Positions 1 through 12,222 of a stretch of DNA of 64,000 nt are shown piece by piece (positions within the stretch are counted from its first letter, which is position 1; each line of letters begins with the position of its first letter). Source of the DNA: Mycolicibacterium grossiae (GTDB taxonomy: Bacteria > Actinomycetota > Actinomycetes > Mycobacteriales > Mycobacteriaceae); contig NZ_CP043474.1 in NCBI RefSeq assembly GCF_008329645.1, positions 3,782,001 through 3,846,000 on the forward strand, given 5' to 3'. The position numbers were made by a program, and so were the translations under genes. The notes beneath the pieces are model-generated. The model had not been told where the DNA came from. It saw only the letters and a program-made list of their open reading frames with translations, and ran no database searches.

Positions 1-693
<693 letters not shown>

Positions 694-710
694 CCGCGCC
701 CGCGCACCGG

Positions 711-716
711 TAAACT
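711..716 (+). promoter_or_regulatory. Putative -10 box of secG (leaderless type)
   Basis: TAAACT fits the mycobacterial -10 consensus TANNNT and ends 7 nt before the secG ATG, so transcription would start at or next to the start codon. There is no Shine-Dalgarno sequence. Inferred from spacing only. Confidence 0.5.
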
Positions 717-723
717 CGCCGCC

Positions 724-960
724 ATGTACCTGGCACTGCAGATCACCCTCATCGTCACCAGCCTGTTGGTGGTGTTGCTGGTGTTGCTGCACCGCGCCAA
801 GGGTGGCGGCCTCTCGACCCTGTTCGGCGGCGGCGTGCAGTCCAGCCTGTCGGGCTCGACGGTCGTGGAGAAGAACCTCGACCGCCTGACCTACTTCGTC
901 ACCGGCATCTGGTTGGTCAGCATCATCGGCGTGGCGCTGCAGATCAAGTACGGCGTCTAG
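724..960 (+). CDS. secG: Preprotein translocase subunit SecG
   Basis: Small membrane subunit of the SecYEG channel that assists SecA-driven export. The 78-residue product has two predicted transmembrane helices (about residues 3-22 and 53-74) around a glycine-rich loop, RAKGGGLSTLFGGG, that is typical of SecG. The length is normal for actinobacterial SecG. It lies between tpiA and ppc, a common actinobacterial arrangement. A TANNNT box directly before the ATG and the lack of a ribosome binding site suggest a leaderless mRNA. Confidence 0.93.
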   Translation: MYLALQITLIVTSLLVVLLVLLHRAKGGGLSTLFGGGVQSSLSGSTVVEKNLDRLTYFVTGIWLVSIIGVALQIKYGV

Positions 961-992
961 GTCCTCGGTCTGCGCGGCCCGCGGTCGCGTCG

Positions 993-998
993 GATAAT
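993..998 (+). promoter_or_regulatory. Putative -10 box of ppc (leaderless type)
   Basis: GATAAT lies exactly 6 nt before the ppc ATG, the spacing expected when transcription begins at the start codon. The first base differs from TANNNT. Inferred from sequence. Confidence 0.45.
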
Positions 999-1004
999 CG
1001 AACG

Positions 1005-3806
<2,802 letters not shown>

Positions 3807-3821
3807 CGCGAGCCCGGCCAG

Positions 3822-4199
3822 CTACAGGCCGGTGGACCGGCGCACGGCGTTGACCGCGCCGCGCACCGCGCTCTCGGTCACCGACCACGGCGCCAGCACC
3901 GACTCGCCGAGGCCCACGATGCGTTCCACCCTCTCGACGATGCCCTCGAGCCGCTCGACGACGCCGATCAGCCGCGGCGCCAATTCGTCGATGCGGGTGA
4001 TGGTGTCGTTGAACCGCTCCAGCGTGGCGTCCAGCCCGCTGGTCGACTTGTCGAGATCGGCCAGCGTGTCCCCGAGTTCGGTGAGCAGGGTGTCGACCTG
4101 CTCGACGGTGACGTCGGCGTTGAGCGCGGCCTGGGTGAGGGTGCGCAGGCGCTGTCGCGGCGTGGTCGCGCGGCCGTGGCCGTCGCCTCTGTCTGCCAT
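3822..4199 (-). CDS. Conserved mycobacterial protein with amphipathic helical repeat (Rv1444c-like)
   Basis: A 125-residue protein of unknown function, last gene of the pentose-phosphate block. From residue 20 to 110 it shows regularly spaced hydrophobic positions (VEQVDTLLTELGDTLADL, then ERLEGIVERVERIVG), suggesting a coiled coil or an apolipoprotein-like helical bundle. There is no signal peptide or transmembrane helix. I chose the ATG at 4199 because an in-frame extension upstream is arginine-rich and looks non-coding. The end of pgl lies 20 bp upstream, so cotranscription is likely. Position and size match M. tuberculosis Rv1444c. I see no catalytic motif; a scaffold or envelope-associated role is only a guess. 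Confidence 0.75.
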   Translation of the reverse strand: MADRGDGHGRATTPRQRLRTLTQAALNADVTVEQVDTLLTELGDTLADLDKSTSGLDATLERFNDTITRIDELAPRLIGVVERLEGIVERVERIVGLGESVLAPWSVTESAVRGAVNAVRRSTGL

Positions 4200-4219
4200 G
4201 CCGACGAGTATGCGCCCGG

Positions 4220-4960
4220 CTACAGCTTTCCGGCGGCGGCTTCGTCCAGCAGCCACACCGTGGCGTCTCGGCCCACCGCTCCGGCGGCAGGCACCTCCTC
4301 GGCCGTGGCGCCGCCGACGGCCGCGGCGACCGCGTCGGCCTTCTCGGCGCCGGAGACCACCAGCCACACCTCGCGCGACCGCGTCACCGCGGGCAACGTG
4401 AGGGTGATCCGCTGCGGCGGGGGCTTGGGCGAGTCGGTGACCGCGACCACCGTCCGCTCCGCCTCGCGGGTGGCTTCGGTGTGCGGGAACAGCGAATTGA
4501 CGTGTCCCTCACCGCCCATGCCGAGCAGGTGGACGTCGAACGCCGGCGAGGCCAGTCCGTCGTCGGCGTGGGCCCGGAGCACCTGCGCGTAGGCGGTGGC
4601 GGCGGCGTCGATGTCGTCGCCGTACTCGCCGTCGCTGGCAGGCATCGCGTGCACGTTGGCGGCCGGGATGTCGATGCCGTCGAGCAGCGCCTCCCGGGTC
4701 TGCTTAGCGTTGCGCTCGTCGTCGTCGGCCGGGACGTACCGCTCGTCGCCCCAGAACAGGTGCACCGCCGACCAGTCGATGTCACCGCCCCGTTCGCCCA
4801 CGCGCTTGAGCAGCTTGACGCCCGTCCCACCGCCGGTCAGCGCGATCTTGGCGACGCCGCGGGCGTCGACCGCGGCGAGGATCGCCCGCACCAGGCGGTC
4901 GCCCGCCGCGGCGACGAGCGCGTCGGTGTCGGCGTACTTCTCGATGACGGTCTCAGACAT
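4220..4960 (-). CDS. pgl: 6-phosphogluconolactonase
   Basis: Hydrolyses 6-phosphogluconolactone to 6-phosphogluconate, the second oxidative step of the pentose phosphate pathway. The 246-residue protein carries the sugar-phosphate-isomerase-like fold with ALTGGGTGVKLL near residue 40, the DWSAVHLFWGDERYVP motif near residue 65, and LGMGGEGHVNSLFP around residue 147. Length is standard. The ATG overlaps the opcA stop by 8 bp, which implies translational coupling in the tkt-tal-zwf-opcA-pgl operon. Also called devB in older mycobacterial annotation. Confidence 0.95.
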   Translation of the reverse strand: MSETVIEKYADTDALVAAAGDRLVRAILAAVDARGVAKIALTGGGTGVKLLKRVGERGGDIDWSAVHLFWGDERYVPADDDERNAKQTREALLDGIDIPAANVHAMPASDGEYGDDIDAAATAYAQVLRAHADDGLASPAFDVHLLGMGGEGHVNSLFPHTEATREAERTVVAVTDSPKPPPQRITLTLPAVTRSREVWLVVSGAEKADAVAAAVGGATAEEVPAAGAVGRDATVWLLDEAAAGKL

Positions 4961-5879
4961 AGGTCACCCGTTCGATTCCCTCCAGCGCCGCCAGGTAGAT
5001 CTCGTCCGCGTCGAGGCGGCGCATGTCCTCGGCCAGGCAGTCGCGAGTCTCGCGGCGCGCCAGCGGAACCAACGCGTCGGGCTTGCCGGTGCGGGTCAGG
5101 CTGGCGGTGATGCCCTCCTGCGGCCGGCGCAGCGTGATGGTCTCGTCGGCGCGGATCAGCTCGACCTTCAGCTCGCCGACGGCGCGCGTCACCGGGCCGT
5201 CGATGCGACTGGCCAGCCAGCCCGCCAGCACGTCGAGCGCCGGTTCGGTCGCCAGACCGGACACGACGGCCGACTCGATGGGCCCAAACGGTCCCTGGTC
5301 GAGTGCCGAGGTCAGCAGCGCCCGCCAGTAGGTGATCCGGCTCCAGGCCAGGTCGGTGTCGCCGGGCGTGTAGCCCGCCCGCCGGTTCTTGATGGCCGCG
5401 AGTGGATCCTCGGCGTTGGTCGCATCGGTGATGCGGCGAATCGCCAACTGGCCCAACGGGTCCTGTGCAGGCACCGCAGGGGCGACGTCGGGCCACCACG
5501 TCACCACCGGGGTGTCGGGCAGCAGGAACGGCATGACGACGCTGCTGGCGTGGTTGGACAGCGGGCCGGAGAGCCGCAGCACCACGACCTCGTTGGCGCC
5601 GGCATCGCTGCCGACGCGCACCTGCGCGTCCAGCCGCGCCTCGTCCGCGCGTCGGTCACCAGGGGCGACGACGATGACGCGGCAGGGATGCTCGCGGCTC
5701 GCCGCGTTGGCCGCGTCGATGGACTCCTCGAGCACGGCTTCGGTGTCCGGGGCGATGACGAGGGTCAGGACGCGGCCCAGGGTGATCGCGCCGCCCTCCT
5801 CGCGCAACGCCTGGATCTTCTTGTTGATGGCGCCGGTGTTGGTGTCCGGCAGGTCGACGATCACTACGGCCGCCTCCAT
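4953..5879 (-). CDS. opcA: OpcA, allosteric assembly factor of glucose-6-phosphate dehydrogenase
   Basis: OpcA-family proteins associate with glucose-6-phosphate dehydrogenase and are needed for its full activity and redox control in actinobacteria and cyanobacteria. The 308-residue product begins MEAAVVIVDLPDTNTGAINK and contains the family segments PDTPVVTWWPD and PLGQLAIRRITDA. It has no catalytic signature of its own. It overlaps the end of zwf by 16 bp and pgl by 8 bp, so it is probably translated in coupling with both, consistent with complex formation with Zwf. Confidence 0.94.
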   Translation of the reverse strand: MEAAVVIVDLPDTNTGAINKKIQALREEGGAITLGRVLTLVIAPDTEAVLEESIDAANAASREHPCRVIVVAPGDRRADEARLDAQVRVGSDAGANEVVVLRLSGPLSNHASSVVMPFLLPDTPVVTWWPDVAPAVPAQDPLGQLAIRRITDATNAEDPLAAIKNRRAGYTPGDTDLAWSRITYWRALLTSALDQGPFGPIESAVVSGLATEPALDVLAGWLASRIDGPVTRAVGELKVELIRADETITLRRPQEGITASLTRTGKPDALVPLARRETRDCLAEDMRRLDADEIYLAALEGIERVTYV

Positions 5880-7411
5880 TCGCGTCCGGTGCGCTTGAGC
5901 ATCTCGAACGCCGAATCCGGGCCCCAGCCGCCGGACTCGTACGGATCGGGCTTGCCATGCGAGGCCCAGTAGTCGAGCGCCGGATCCAAGATCTTCCAGG
6001 CCAATTCGACCTCTTCGTTCACGGGGAACAGCGACGGCTCGCCGAGGAGCACGTCGAGGATCAACCGCTCGTAGGCCTCCGGCGACTCCTCGGCGAACGC
6101 CGACCCGTAGGAGAAGTCCATGCTGACGTCACGGACCTCCATGGCGTTGCCCGGCACCTTGGACCCGAACCGCAGCGTGATGCCCTCGTCCGGCTGCACC
6201 CGGATCACCAGGGCGTTCTCACCGAGTTCCTCGGTCATGGTCGCGTCGAACGGCAGGTGCGGCGCCCGCTTGAAGATCAGCGCGATCTCGGTCACCCTGC
6301 GTCCCAACCGCTTTCCGGTGCGCAGGTAGAACGGCACGCCCGCCCAGCGGCGGGTGTCGACGTCGACGGTGATCGCCGCGAACGTCTCGGTGGTCGACGT
6401 CGTCGAGAAGCCCTCCTCCTCGAGCAGACCGACCACGCGCTCGCCGCCCTGCCAGCCGGCGGTGTACTGGCCGCGCGAGGTGGTCTCGTCGAGCGGCAGC
6501 GCCAGCGTGCTGGCCGATAGAACCTTGATCTTCTCGGCCTGCAGCTCCGCGGGGGAGAAGCTGACGGGCTCCTCCATCGCGGTCAGGGCAAGGAGCTGCA
6601 GCAGGTGGTTCTGGATGACGTCGCGGGCCGCGCCCACGCCGTCGTAATAGCCGCCGCGGCCGCCCAGGCCGATGTCCTCGGCCATGGTGATCTGCACGCT
6701 GTCCACGTAGTGCGAGTTCCAGACCGGCTCGAACAGTTCGTTGGCGAACCGCAGCGCCAGGATGTTCTGCACCGTCTCCTTCCCCAGGTAGTGGTCGATG
6801 CGGAACACCGACGACTCCGGGAAGACGCCGTTGACGACGTGGTTGAGTTCCTCGGCGCTGGACAGGTCGTGCCCGAACGGCTTCTCGATGACCACCCGCG
6901 ACCAGCAGCCATCCGGCTTGTTGGCCAGGCCCGACCGGGACAGCTGCTCGCACACCTGGGGGAAGGCCTTGGGCGGAATCGAGAGGTAGAAGGCGTGATT
7001 GCCGCCCGTGCCGCGCTTGTCGTCGAGGGCGGCCAGCGTGTCCTTCAGCCGCTCGAACGACGCCTCGTCGTCGAACGTGCCCTGCACGAAACGGAAGCCC
7101 TCGGCCAGCCGGTCCCAGACCTCCTGGCGGAACGGCGTCCGCGCGTGCTGCTTCACCGCGTCGTACACGACCTTCCCGAAGTCCTCGTCGGCCCAGTCCC
7201 GCCGGGCGAACCCGACGAGGGCGAACGACGGCGGAAGCAGGCCGCGGTTGGCGAGGTCGTAGATCGCCGGCATCAGCTTCTTGCGGGCCAGATCGCCGGT
7301 CACGCCGAAGATCACCACCGCGCACGGTCCCGCGATGCGCGGCATGCGCTTGTCGCGCTTGTCGCGCAGCGGGTTCACCCAGCCGTCCGGACGGCTCGAG
7401 CAGTCGCTCAT
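5864..7411 (-). CDS. zwf: Glucose-6-phosphate 1-dehydrogenase
   Basis: Oxidises glucose-6-phosphate to 6-phosphogluconolactone with reduction of NADP, the entry to the oxidative pentose phosphate pathway. The 515-residue protein has the dinucleotide-binding fingerprint FGVTGDLARKKLMPAIYDL (residues about 34-52), the active-site motif RIDHYLGKETVQN, and the VPFYLRTGKRL segment. It starts 7 bp after the tal stop and overlaps opcA by 16 bp at its end. This is the operon-encoded isozyme (zwf2 type in M. tuberculosis). Confidence 0.97.
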   Translation of the reverse strand: MSDCSSRPDGWVNPLRDKRDKRMPRIAGPCAVVIFGVTGDLARKKLMPAIYDLANRGLLPPSFALVGFARRDWADEDFGKVVYDAVKQHARTPFRQEVWDRLAEGFRFVQGTFDDEASFERLKDTLAALDDKRGTGGNHAFYLSIPPKAFPQVCEQLSRSGLANKPDGCWSRVVIEKPFGHDLSSAEELNHVVNGVFPESSVFRIDHYLGKETVQNILALRFANELFEPVWNSHYVDSVQITMAEDIGLGGRGGYYDGVGAARDVIQNHLLQLLALTAMEEPVSFSPAELQAEKIKVLSASTLALPLDETTSRGQYTAGWQGGERVVGLLEEEGFSTTSTTETFAAITVDVDTRRWAGVPFYLRTGKRLGRRVTEIALIFKRAPHLPFDATMTEELGENALVIRVQPDEGITLRFGSKVPGNAMEVRDVSMDFSYGSAFAEESPEAYERLILDVLLGEPSLFPVNEEVELAWKILDPALDYWASHGKPDPYESGGWGPDSAFEMLKRTGREWRRP

Positions 7412-7418
7412 GCCCGCG

Positions 7419-8537
7419 TCAGGACTTCTTCTCGTCGAGCTGCTGCTGGGTGGCTTCCATCAGCTCCGCCCACGACTTCTCGAACTTCTCGACGCCCTCG
7501 TTCTCCAGCACCAGGAAGACGTCGGTGAGGTCGATGCCGATGGCGTCGAGCTGGTCGAAGACCTGCTGCGCCTCCGCGGCGGTGCCGCTCACCGTGTCGC
7601 CGGTGATCTCGCCGTGGTCGGCGACGGCCTCGAGCGTCTTCTCCGGCATGGTGTTGACCGTGTCCGGGGCGACCAGCTCGGTGACGTAGAGCGTGTCGGA
7701 GTAGTCCGGGTTCTTCACGCCGGTGGACGCCCACAGCACGCGCTGCACGCGGGCGCCGTCGGCCTTGAGCCGGCCGAAGCGCTCCCCGGACTCGAACACC
7801 TCCTGGTAGGCGGCGTACGCCAGCCGGGAGTTGGCGATGCCGGCCTTGCCGCGCAGCGCCTTCGCGTCGTCGGAGCCGATGTCCTCGAGCCGCTTGTCGA
7901 TCTCGCTGTCCACGCGGGACACGAAGAACGAGGCCACCGAGTGGATCTTCGACAGGTCGTGGCCCGCCTCCTTGGCCTTCTCGAGGCCGGCCAGGTAGGC
8001 GTCCATCACGGCGCGGTGCCGCTCGACGGAGAAGATCAGCGTCACGTTGACCGAGATGCCCTCGGCGATCACCGCGGTGATGGCCGGCAGGCCCTCCTCC
8101 ATCGCGGGGATCTTGATCAGCAGGTTGGGCCGGTCGACGATCTTCCACAGCTCGATGGCCTGGGCGATCGTCTTGTCGGCGTCACGGGCCAGTCGGGGGT
8201 CCACCTCGATGGACACCCGGCCGTCGACGCCACCGGACGCCTCGTAGGTCGGGGCGAGGACGTCGCAGGCGTTGCGGACGTCGTCGGTGGTGACGGTGCG
8301 GATGGTGGCGTCGACGTCGGCGCCCCGCTCGGCCAACTCCTTGATCTGGGCGTCGTAGGCCTCGCCGTGCGAGAGCGCCGCCTGGAAGATCGACGGGTTG
8401 GTGGTGACGCCCACGACGCTGCGGGTGTCGACGAGTTCCTGCAAATTCCCGGTCCGGAGCCGCTCGCGGGACAGGTCGTCGAGCCACACCGAGACGCCAG
8501 CGGCGCTCAGCGCCGCGAGATTCGGGTTCTGAGCCAT
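7419..8537 (-). CDS. tal: Transaldolase
   Basis: Transfers a dihydroxyacetone unit between sugar phosphates in the non-oxidative pentose phosphate pathway. The 372-residue protein is the long actinobacterial type. It shows SVWLDDLSRERL at the N-terminus, GVTTNPSIF, the Schiff-base lysine in NLLIKIPAMEEG, and VASFFVSRVDSEID. The start ATG is preceded by a GAAGGCG ribosome binding site. The tkt stop is 30 bp upstream and the zwf start is 7 bp downstream, so it sits inside the operon. Confidence 0.97.
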   Translation of the reverse strand: MAQNPNLAALSAAGVSVWLDDLSRERLRTGNLQELVDTRSVVGVTTNPSIFQAALSHGEAYDAQIKELAERGADVDATIRTVTTDDVRNACDVLAPTYEASGGVDGRVSIEVDPRLARDADKTIAQAIELWKIVDRPNLLIKIPAMEEGLPAITAVIAEGISVNVTLIFSVERHRAVMDAYLAGLEKAKEAGHDLSKIHSVASFFVSRVDSEIDKRLEDIGSDDAKALRGKAGIANSRLAYAAYQEVFESGERFGRLKADGARVQRVLWASTGVKNPDYSDTLYVTELVAPDTVNTMPEKTLEAVADHGEITGDTVSGTAAEAQQVFDQLDAIGIDLTDVFLVLENEGVEKFEKSWAELMEATQQQLDEKKS

Positions 8538-8567
8538 GATTTCGCCTTCTCTGCTAGTTGCGTCGGA

Positions 8568-10661
8568 CTAGTTGTCCATCGATCGTTCCGCGGCGGCCAC
8601 CACGGCCTCCGGGGTGAAACCGAACTCGCGGAACAGCGTCTTGTCGTCGGCCGACTCGCCGTAGTGCTCGATCGAGACGATCTCGCCGGTGTCACCGACC
8701 AGCTTGTGCCAACTCTGCGCCACCGCCGCCTCGACCGCCACGCGGGCGGACACCTCGGGCGGCAGCACGCTGTCGCGGTACTCCTTGGGCTGGCTCTCGA
8801 ACCACTCGACGCACGGCATCGACACCACGTAGGCGACGACGTCCTTCTCCGCCAACTGCTTGCGTGCCTCGACGGCCAGCTGCAATTCCGAGCCCGTCGC
8901 GATGATGATGACGTCGGCGTCCTCGGCCGGCGTACCGCCGCCCAGCACGTAGCCGCCCTTGGCGACGCCGTCGGGGTCGGTGCCCTCCAGGACCGGGATG
9001 CCCTGGCGGGTCAGGATGAAACCGACCGGGCCGCTGCCGTTGCGGCGGGCGATGATGCTGCGCCACGCGTAGGCGGTCTCGTTCGGGTCACCGGGGCGGA
9101 CCACCGACAGGTTCGGGATCGCCCGCAGCGCCGCCAGGTGCTCGATCGGCTGGTGGGTGGGGCCGTCCTCACCCAGGCCGATGGAGTCGTGCGTCCAGAT
9201 GTAGATGGTGTCGATGTCCATCAGCGACGCCAGCCGCACCGCGGGACGCATGTAGTCGGAGAACTGCAGGAACGTGCCGCCGAAGGCGCGGGTCGGGCCG
9301 TGCAGCACGATGCCCGACAGGATCGAGCCCATCGCGTGCTCGCGGATGCCGAAGTGCAGCACCCGGCCATACCAGTCCGCCGAGAAGTCGTCGGTGGAGA
9401 TCGACGGCGGACCGAAGGACTTGACGTCCTTGATGGTGGTGTTGTTGCTGCCCGCGAGGTCCGCCGAGCCGCCCCACAGTTCGGGAAGCTTCGGCGCGAC
9501 GTCGTTGAGCACCTGGCCGAAGGCCGCACGCGTTGCGACGGCCTTGCTGCCCGGCTCCCAGTAAGTGATGTCGGCATCCCAGCCCTCGGGCAGTTCCTCG
9601 GCCGTCAGCCGGTCGAGCAGCTTCTTGCGCTCGGGCTCGCGCTCGGCCCAGGCGTCGAATTCCGGCTGCCACTTGTCGTGCGCCTCGCGGCCGCGGTCGA
9701 CGAGCTTGCGGGTGTGGGAGATGACCTCGTCCCGGACCTCGAACTTCTTGTCCGGGTCGAAGCCGAGGACCTCCTTGACGGCGGCCACCTCGTCGTCGCC
9801 GAGTGCGGAGCCGTGCACGCCGCCGGTGTTCATCTTGTTCGGCGCGGGGTAGCCGATGATGGTCCGCAGCGCGATGAACGACGGCTTGTCGGTGACCTTC
9901 TTGGCCTCGGCGATGGCGTGTTCGATGCCGCTGACGTTCTCGCCGCCCTCGACCTCCTGCACGTGCCAGCCGTAGGCGCGGTAGCGGTCCGCGACGTTCT
10001 CGCTCAACGCGATGTTGGTGTCGTGCTCGATCGATATCTGGTTCTTGTCGTAGAAGACGATCAGGTTGCCCAGCTGCTGGGTGCCGGCCAGCGAGGACGC
10101 CTCGCTGGTGACGCCCTCCTCGATGTCGCCGTCGGAGGCGATGACGTAGATGAAGTGGTCGAAGGGGCTGGTGCCCGGCGCGGCGTCCGGATCGAACAGG
10201 CCGCGCTCGTAGCGCGCCGCCATCGCCATGCCGACCGCCGAGGCCAGGCCCTGGCCCAGGGGGCCGGTCGTGATCTCGACGCCCTTGGTATGCCGGAACT
10301 CCGGGTGGCCCGGGGTCTTCGACTTGAACGTGCGCAGCGACTCGATGTCGTCGAGTTCGAGGCCGAAGCCGCCCAAGTACAGCTGCAGGTACAGCGTCAG
10401 GCTGGAATGTCCGCAGGACAGGATGAAGCGGTCGCGGCCCAGCCAGTGCACGTCGCTCGGGTCGTGGCGCATCTGGCGCTGGAACAGCGTGTAGGCCAGC
10501 GGCGCCAGGCTCATCGCGGTGCCCGGATGGCCGTTGCCGACCTTCTGCACGGCATCGGCGGCGAGCACCCGGATGGTGTCGACGGCGGCGGAGTCGACGT
10601 CCGTCCAGTCGTCGGGGTGATGGGGCTGGGTGAGTGCGGAAATCTCTTCCACGGTGGTCAC
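8568..10661 (-). CDS. tkt: Transketolase
   Basis: Thiamine-diphosphate enzyme moving two-carbon units between sugar phosphates. About 697 residues, with GNGHPGTAMSLAPLAY near the N-terminus, the ThDP motif around SDGDIEEGVTSEASSLAG, and the pyrimidine-binding domain with FLQFSDYMRPAVRLASLM. I chose the GTG at 10661 because a GAGGAG ribosome binding site lies 7 nt before it and because the product then starts TTVEEISALT as in related mycobacteria; an upstream in-frame start at 10697 would add 12 poorly supported residues. It is the first gene of the minus-strand pentose-phosphate operon and is divergent from ctaB. Confidence 0.95.
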   Translation of the reverse strand: MTTVEEISALTQPHHPDDWTDVDSAAVDTIRVLAADAVQKVGNGHPGTAMSLAPLAYTLFQRQMRHDPSDVHWLGRDRFILSCGHSSLTLYLQLYLGGFGLELDDIESLRTFKSKTPGHPEFRHTKGVEITTGPLGQGLASAVGMAMAARYERGLFDPDAAPGTSPFDHFIYVIASDGDIEEGVTSEASSLAGTQQLGNLIVFYDKNQISIEHDTNIALSENVADRYRAYGWHVQEVEGGENVSGIEHAIAEAKKVTDKPSFIALRTIIGYPAPNKMNTGGVHGSALGDDEVAAVKEVLGFDPDKKFEVRDEVISHTRKLVDRGREAHDKWQPEFDAWAEREPERKKLLDRLTAEELPEGWDADITYWEPGSKAVATRAAFGQVLNDVAPKLPELWGGSADLAGSNNTTIKDVKSFGPPSISTDDFSADWYGRVLHFGIREHAMGSILSGIVLHGPTRAFGGTFLQFSDYMRPAVRLASLMDIDTIYIWTHDSIGLGEDGPTHQPIEHLAALRAIPNLSVVRPGDPNETAYAWRSIIARRNGSGPVGFILTRQGIPVLEGTDPDGVAKGGYVLGGGTPAEDADVIIIATGSELQLAVEARKQLAEKDVVAYVVSMPCVEWFESQPKEYRDSVLPPEVSARVAVEAAVAQSWHKLVGDTGEIVSIEHYGESADDKTLFREFGFTPEAVVAAAERSMDN

Positions 10662-10809
10662 GTACGCACTCCTCGAGGTCGTCAAGCCGGTCACCATTCA
10701 CCCTAGTGGTGCACGTGCCGCCGCCGCATGGCCCGTCCCGATCTGAACATCGGTTCACCAGCAGTGGGTCGGGAACCGACCCTGCGGTGTCGGGCACGGG
10801 TGCGCGCGG

Positions 10810-10830
10810 TCTACCATCGTCTGTAGTAGA
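10810..10830 (+). promoter_or_regulatory. ctaB promoter element: TACCAT -10 box within a TCTAC/GTAGA inverted repeat
   Basis: TACCAT at 10812-10817 fits TANNNT, giving an approximately 40-nt leader to the ctaB GTG. It is embedded in an inverted repeat TCTAC (10810-10814) and GTAGA (10826-10830), so a regulator bound here would cover the transcription start. The ten bases TCTACCATCG recur at the ctaA promoter. Function is inferred. Confidence 0.4.
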
Positions 10831-10864
10831 TGCCGAGCGCTGCGGAGAACGAGGAGTCAACTGC

Positions 10865-11794
10865 GTGAGCATTCGCGAGCGCCGTCTCGTCACCGGGGCG
10901 CCGGGTCGGATCCGCACGACGCTGCTGGCGTACGTCGGATTGACCAAACCGCGGGTCATCGAGCTGCTGCTCGTCACCGCCATCCCGGCCATGCTGCTGG
11001 CCGACCGGGGCACCGTCGACCCGCTACTCATCCTCAACACCCTGGTGGGCGGCATGCTGGCCGCCGCGGGCGCCAACACGCTGAACTGCGTCGCGGACGC
11101 CGACATCGACAAGGTGATGAAGCGCACGGCGCTGCGGCCGCTCGCGCGGGCCACCGTGCCCACCCGGCACGCGCTGATCTTCGGCCTGGTGCTGTCGGTC
11201 GGCTCGTTCGCCTGGCTGTGGTGGACGACCAACCTGCTCTCCGGCGTGCTGGCGATCGTGACGATCCTGTTCTACGTCTTCGTCTACACGCTGCTACTCA
11301 AGCGCCGGACGTCGCAGAACGTGGTGTGGGGCGGCGCGGCCGGCTGCATGCCCGTGATGATCGGCTGGTCGGCGGTCACCGGCACCATTCACTGGCCCGC
11401 GCTGGTGATGTTCGCGATCATCTTCTTCTGGACCCCGCCGCACACCTGGGCGCTGGCGATGCGCTACAAGGACGACTACAAGGCGGCCGGCGTGCCGATG
11501 CTGCCCGCCGTGGCGACCGAGCGGCAGGTCACCAAGCAGATCCTGATCTACACCTGGCTGACGGTGTTCGCGACGCTGGCGCTCGCGCTGGCCACCGGGT
11601 GGCTGTACGCGGCGGTGGCGCTGCTCGCCGGCGCCTGGTTCCTGGTCATGGCACACCAGCTCTACAGCGGCGTGAAGCGCGGCGAGCCGGTGCGGCCGTT
11701 GCGCCTGTTCCTGCAGTCGAACAACTACCTGGCCGTCGTGTTCTGCGCGCTCGCGGTGGACTCCGCGCTCGCGCTGCCGACGCTGCTGGGTTAG
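10865..11794 (+). CDS. ctaB: Protohaem IX farnesyltransferase (haem O synthase)
   Basis: Membrane prenyltransferase that adds a farnesyl group to haem B to give haem O, the precursor of haem A for cytochrome aa3 oxidase. The 309-residue product shows the UbiA-family prenyl-diphosphate site NCVADADIDKVMKRT (about residues 75-90), the second Asp-rich region RYKDDYKAAGVPMLP, and eight or nine hydrophobic helices. The GTG start has a GAGGAG site 8 nt upstream; longer in-frame extensions lack one. It ends with a 4-bp antisense overlap with arfB. Confidence 0.95.
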   Translation: MSIRERRLVTGAPGRIRTTLLAYVGLTKPRVIELLLVTAIPAMLLADRGTVDPLLILNTLVGGMLAAAGANTLNCVADADIDKVMKRTALRPLARATVPTRHALIFGLVLSVGSFAWLWWTTNLLSGVLAIVTILFYVFVYTLLLKRRTSQNVVWGGAAGCMPVMIGWSAVTGTIHWPALVMFAIIFFWTPPHTWALAMRYKDDYKAAGVPMLPAVATERQVTKQILIYTWLTVFATLALALATGWLYAAVALLAGAWFLVMAHQLYSGVKRGEPVRPLRLFLQSNNYLAVVFCALAVDSALALPTLLG

Positions 11795-12219
11795 TCCCAG
11801 CCGCCGGCGCGCCGGCCCTGCTTGGTCTGCCCGCGCCGCTTCTTCTCGGCCAGCCGCCGTTCCCGTGACCCGCGCGTCGGGCGGGTGGCCCGGCGCGCCG
11901 GGGGTGGCGCCGCGGCGGCGTCGCGCAGCAGGCGTGCGAGCCGGTCCCGCGCGGCAGCGCGGTTGCGCAACTGCTCGCGGTACTCACTGGCGGCGACCAC
12001 CAGGACGCCGTCGATCAGCCGGGACCGCAGCCCGCACAGCAGCCGGTGCCGCAGATGCGGCGGCACCGACCGCGCGCGGGCCACGTCGAACGACAGCTCG
12101 ACCCGGCTGTCGGTGGTGTTGACGCCCTGCCCGCCCGGCCCCGACGCACGGGAGAACCGCTCGGCGAGTTCGGCGTCGGGGATCGCCCACGCCGATGTGA
12201 CGCGCAGCTCCTCGGGCAC
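11791..12219 (-). CDS. arfB: ArfB/YaeJ-type peptidyl-tRNA hydrolase (ribosome rescue)
   Basis: Releases nascent chains from ribosomes stalled on truncated mRNA. The 142-residue protein has the release-factor-like catalytic loop SGPGGQGVNTTDSRVEL with the GGQ motif at about residues 28-30, followed by a long basic C-terminal tail (SRERRLAEKKRRGQTKQGRR) that in ArfB enters the empty mRNA channel. Size and architecture match the family. It is convergent with ctaB (4-bp overlap) and starts 3 bp after the end of the quinone reductase gene, so the two may be one transcript. Confidence 0.88.
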   Translation of the reverse strand: MPEELRVTSAWAIPDAELAERFSRASGPGGQGVNTTDSRVELSFDVARARSVPPHLRHRLLCGLRSRLIDGVLVVAASEYREQLRNRAAARDRLARLLRDAAAAPPPARRATRPTRGSRERRLAEKKRRGQTKQGRRAGGWD

Positions 12220-12222
12220 GGG

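Noticed and set aside
7281..10706. Very long open frame (over 1100 codons) antisense to tal and tkt
   Set aside because: Spans two well-supported genes and the gap between them, with low-complexity composition and no domain; a high-GC artefact.
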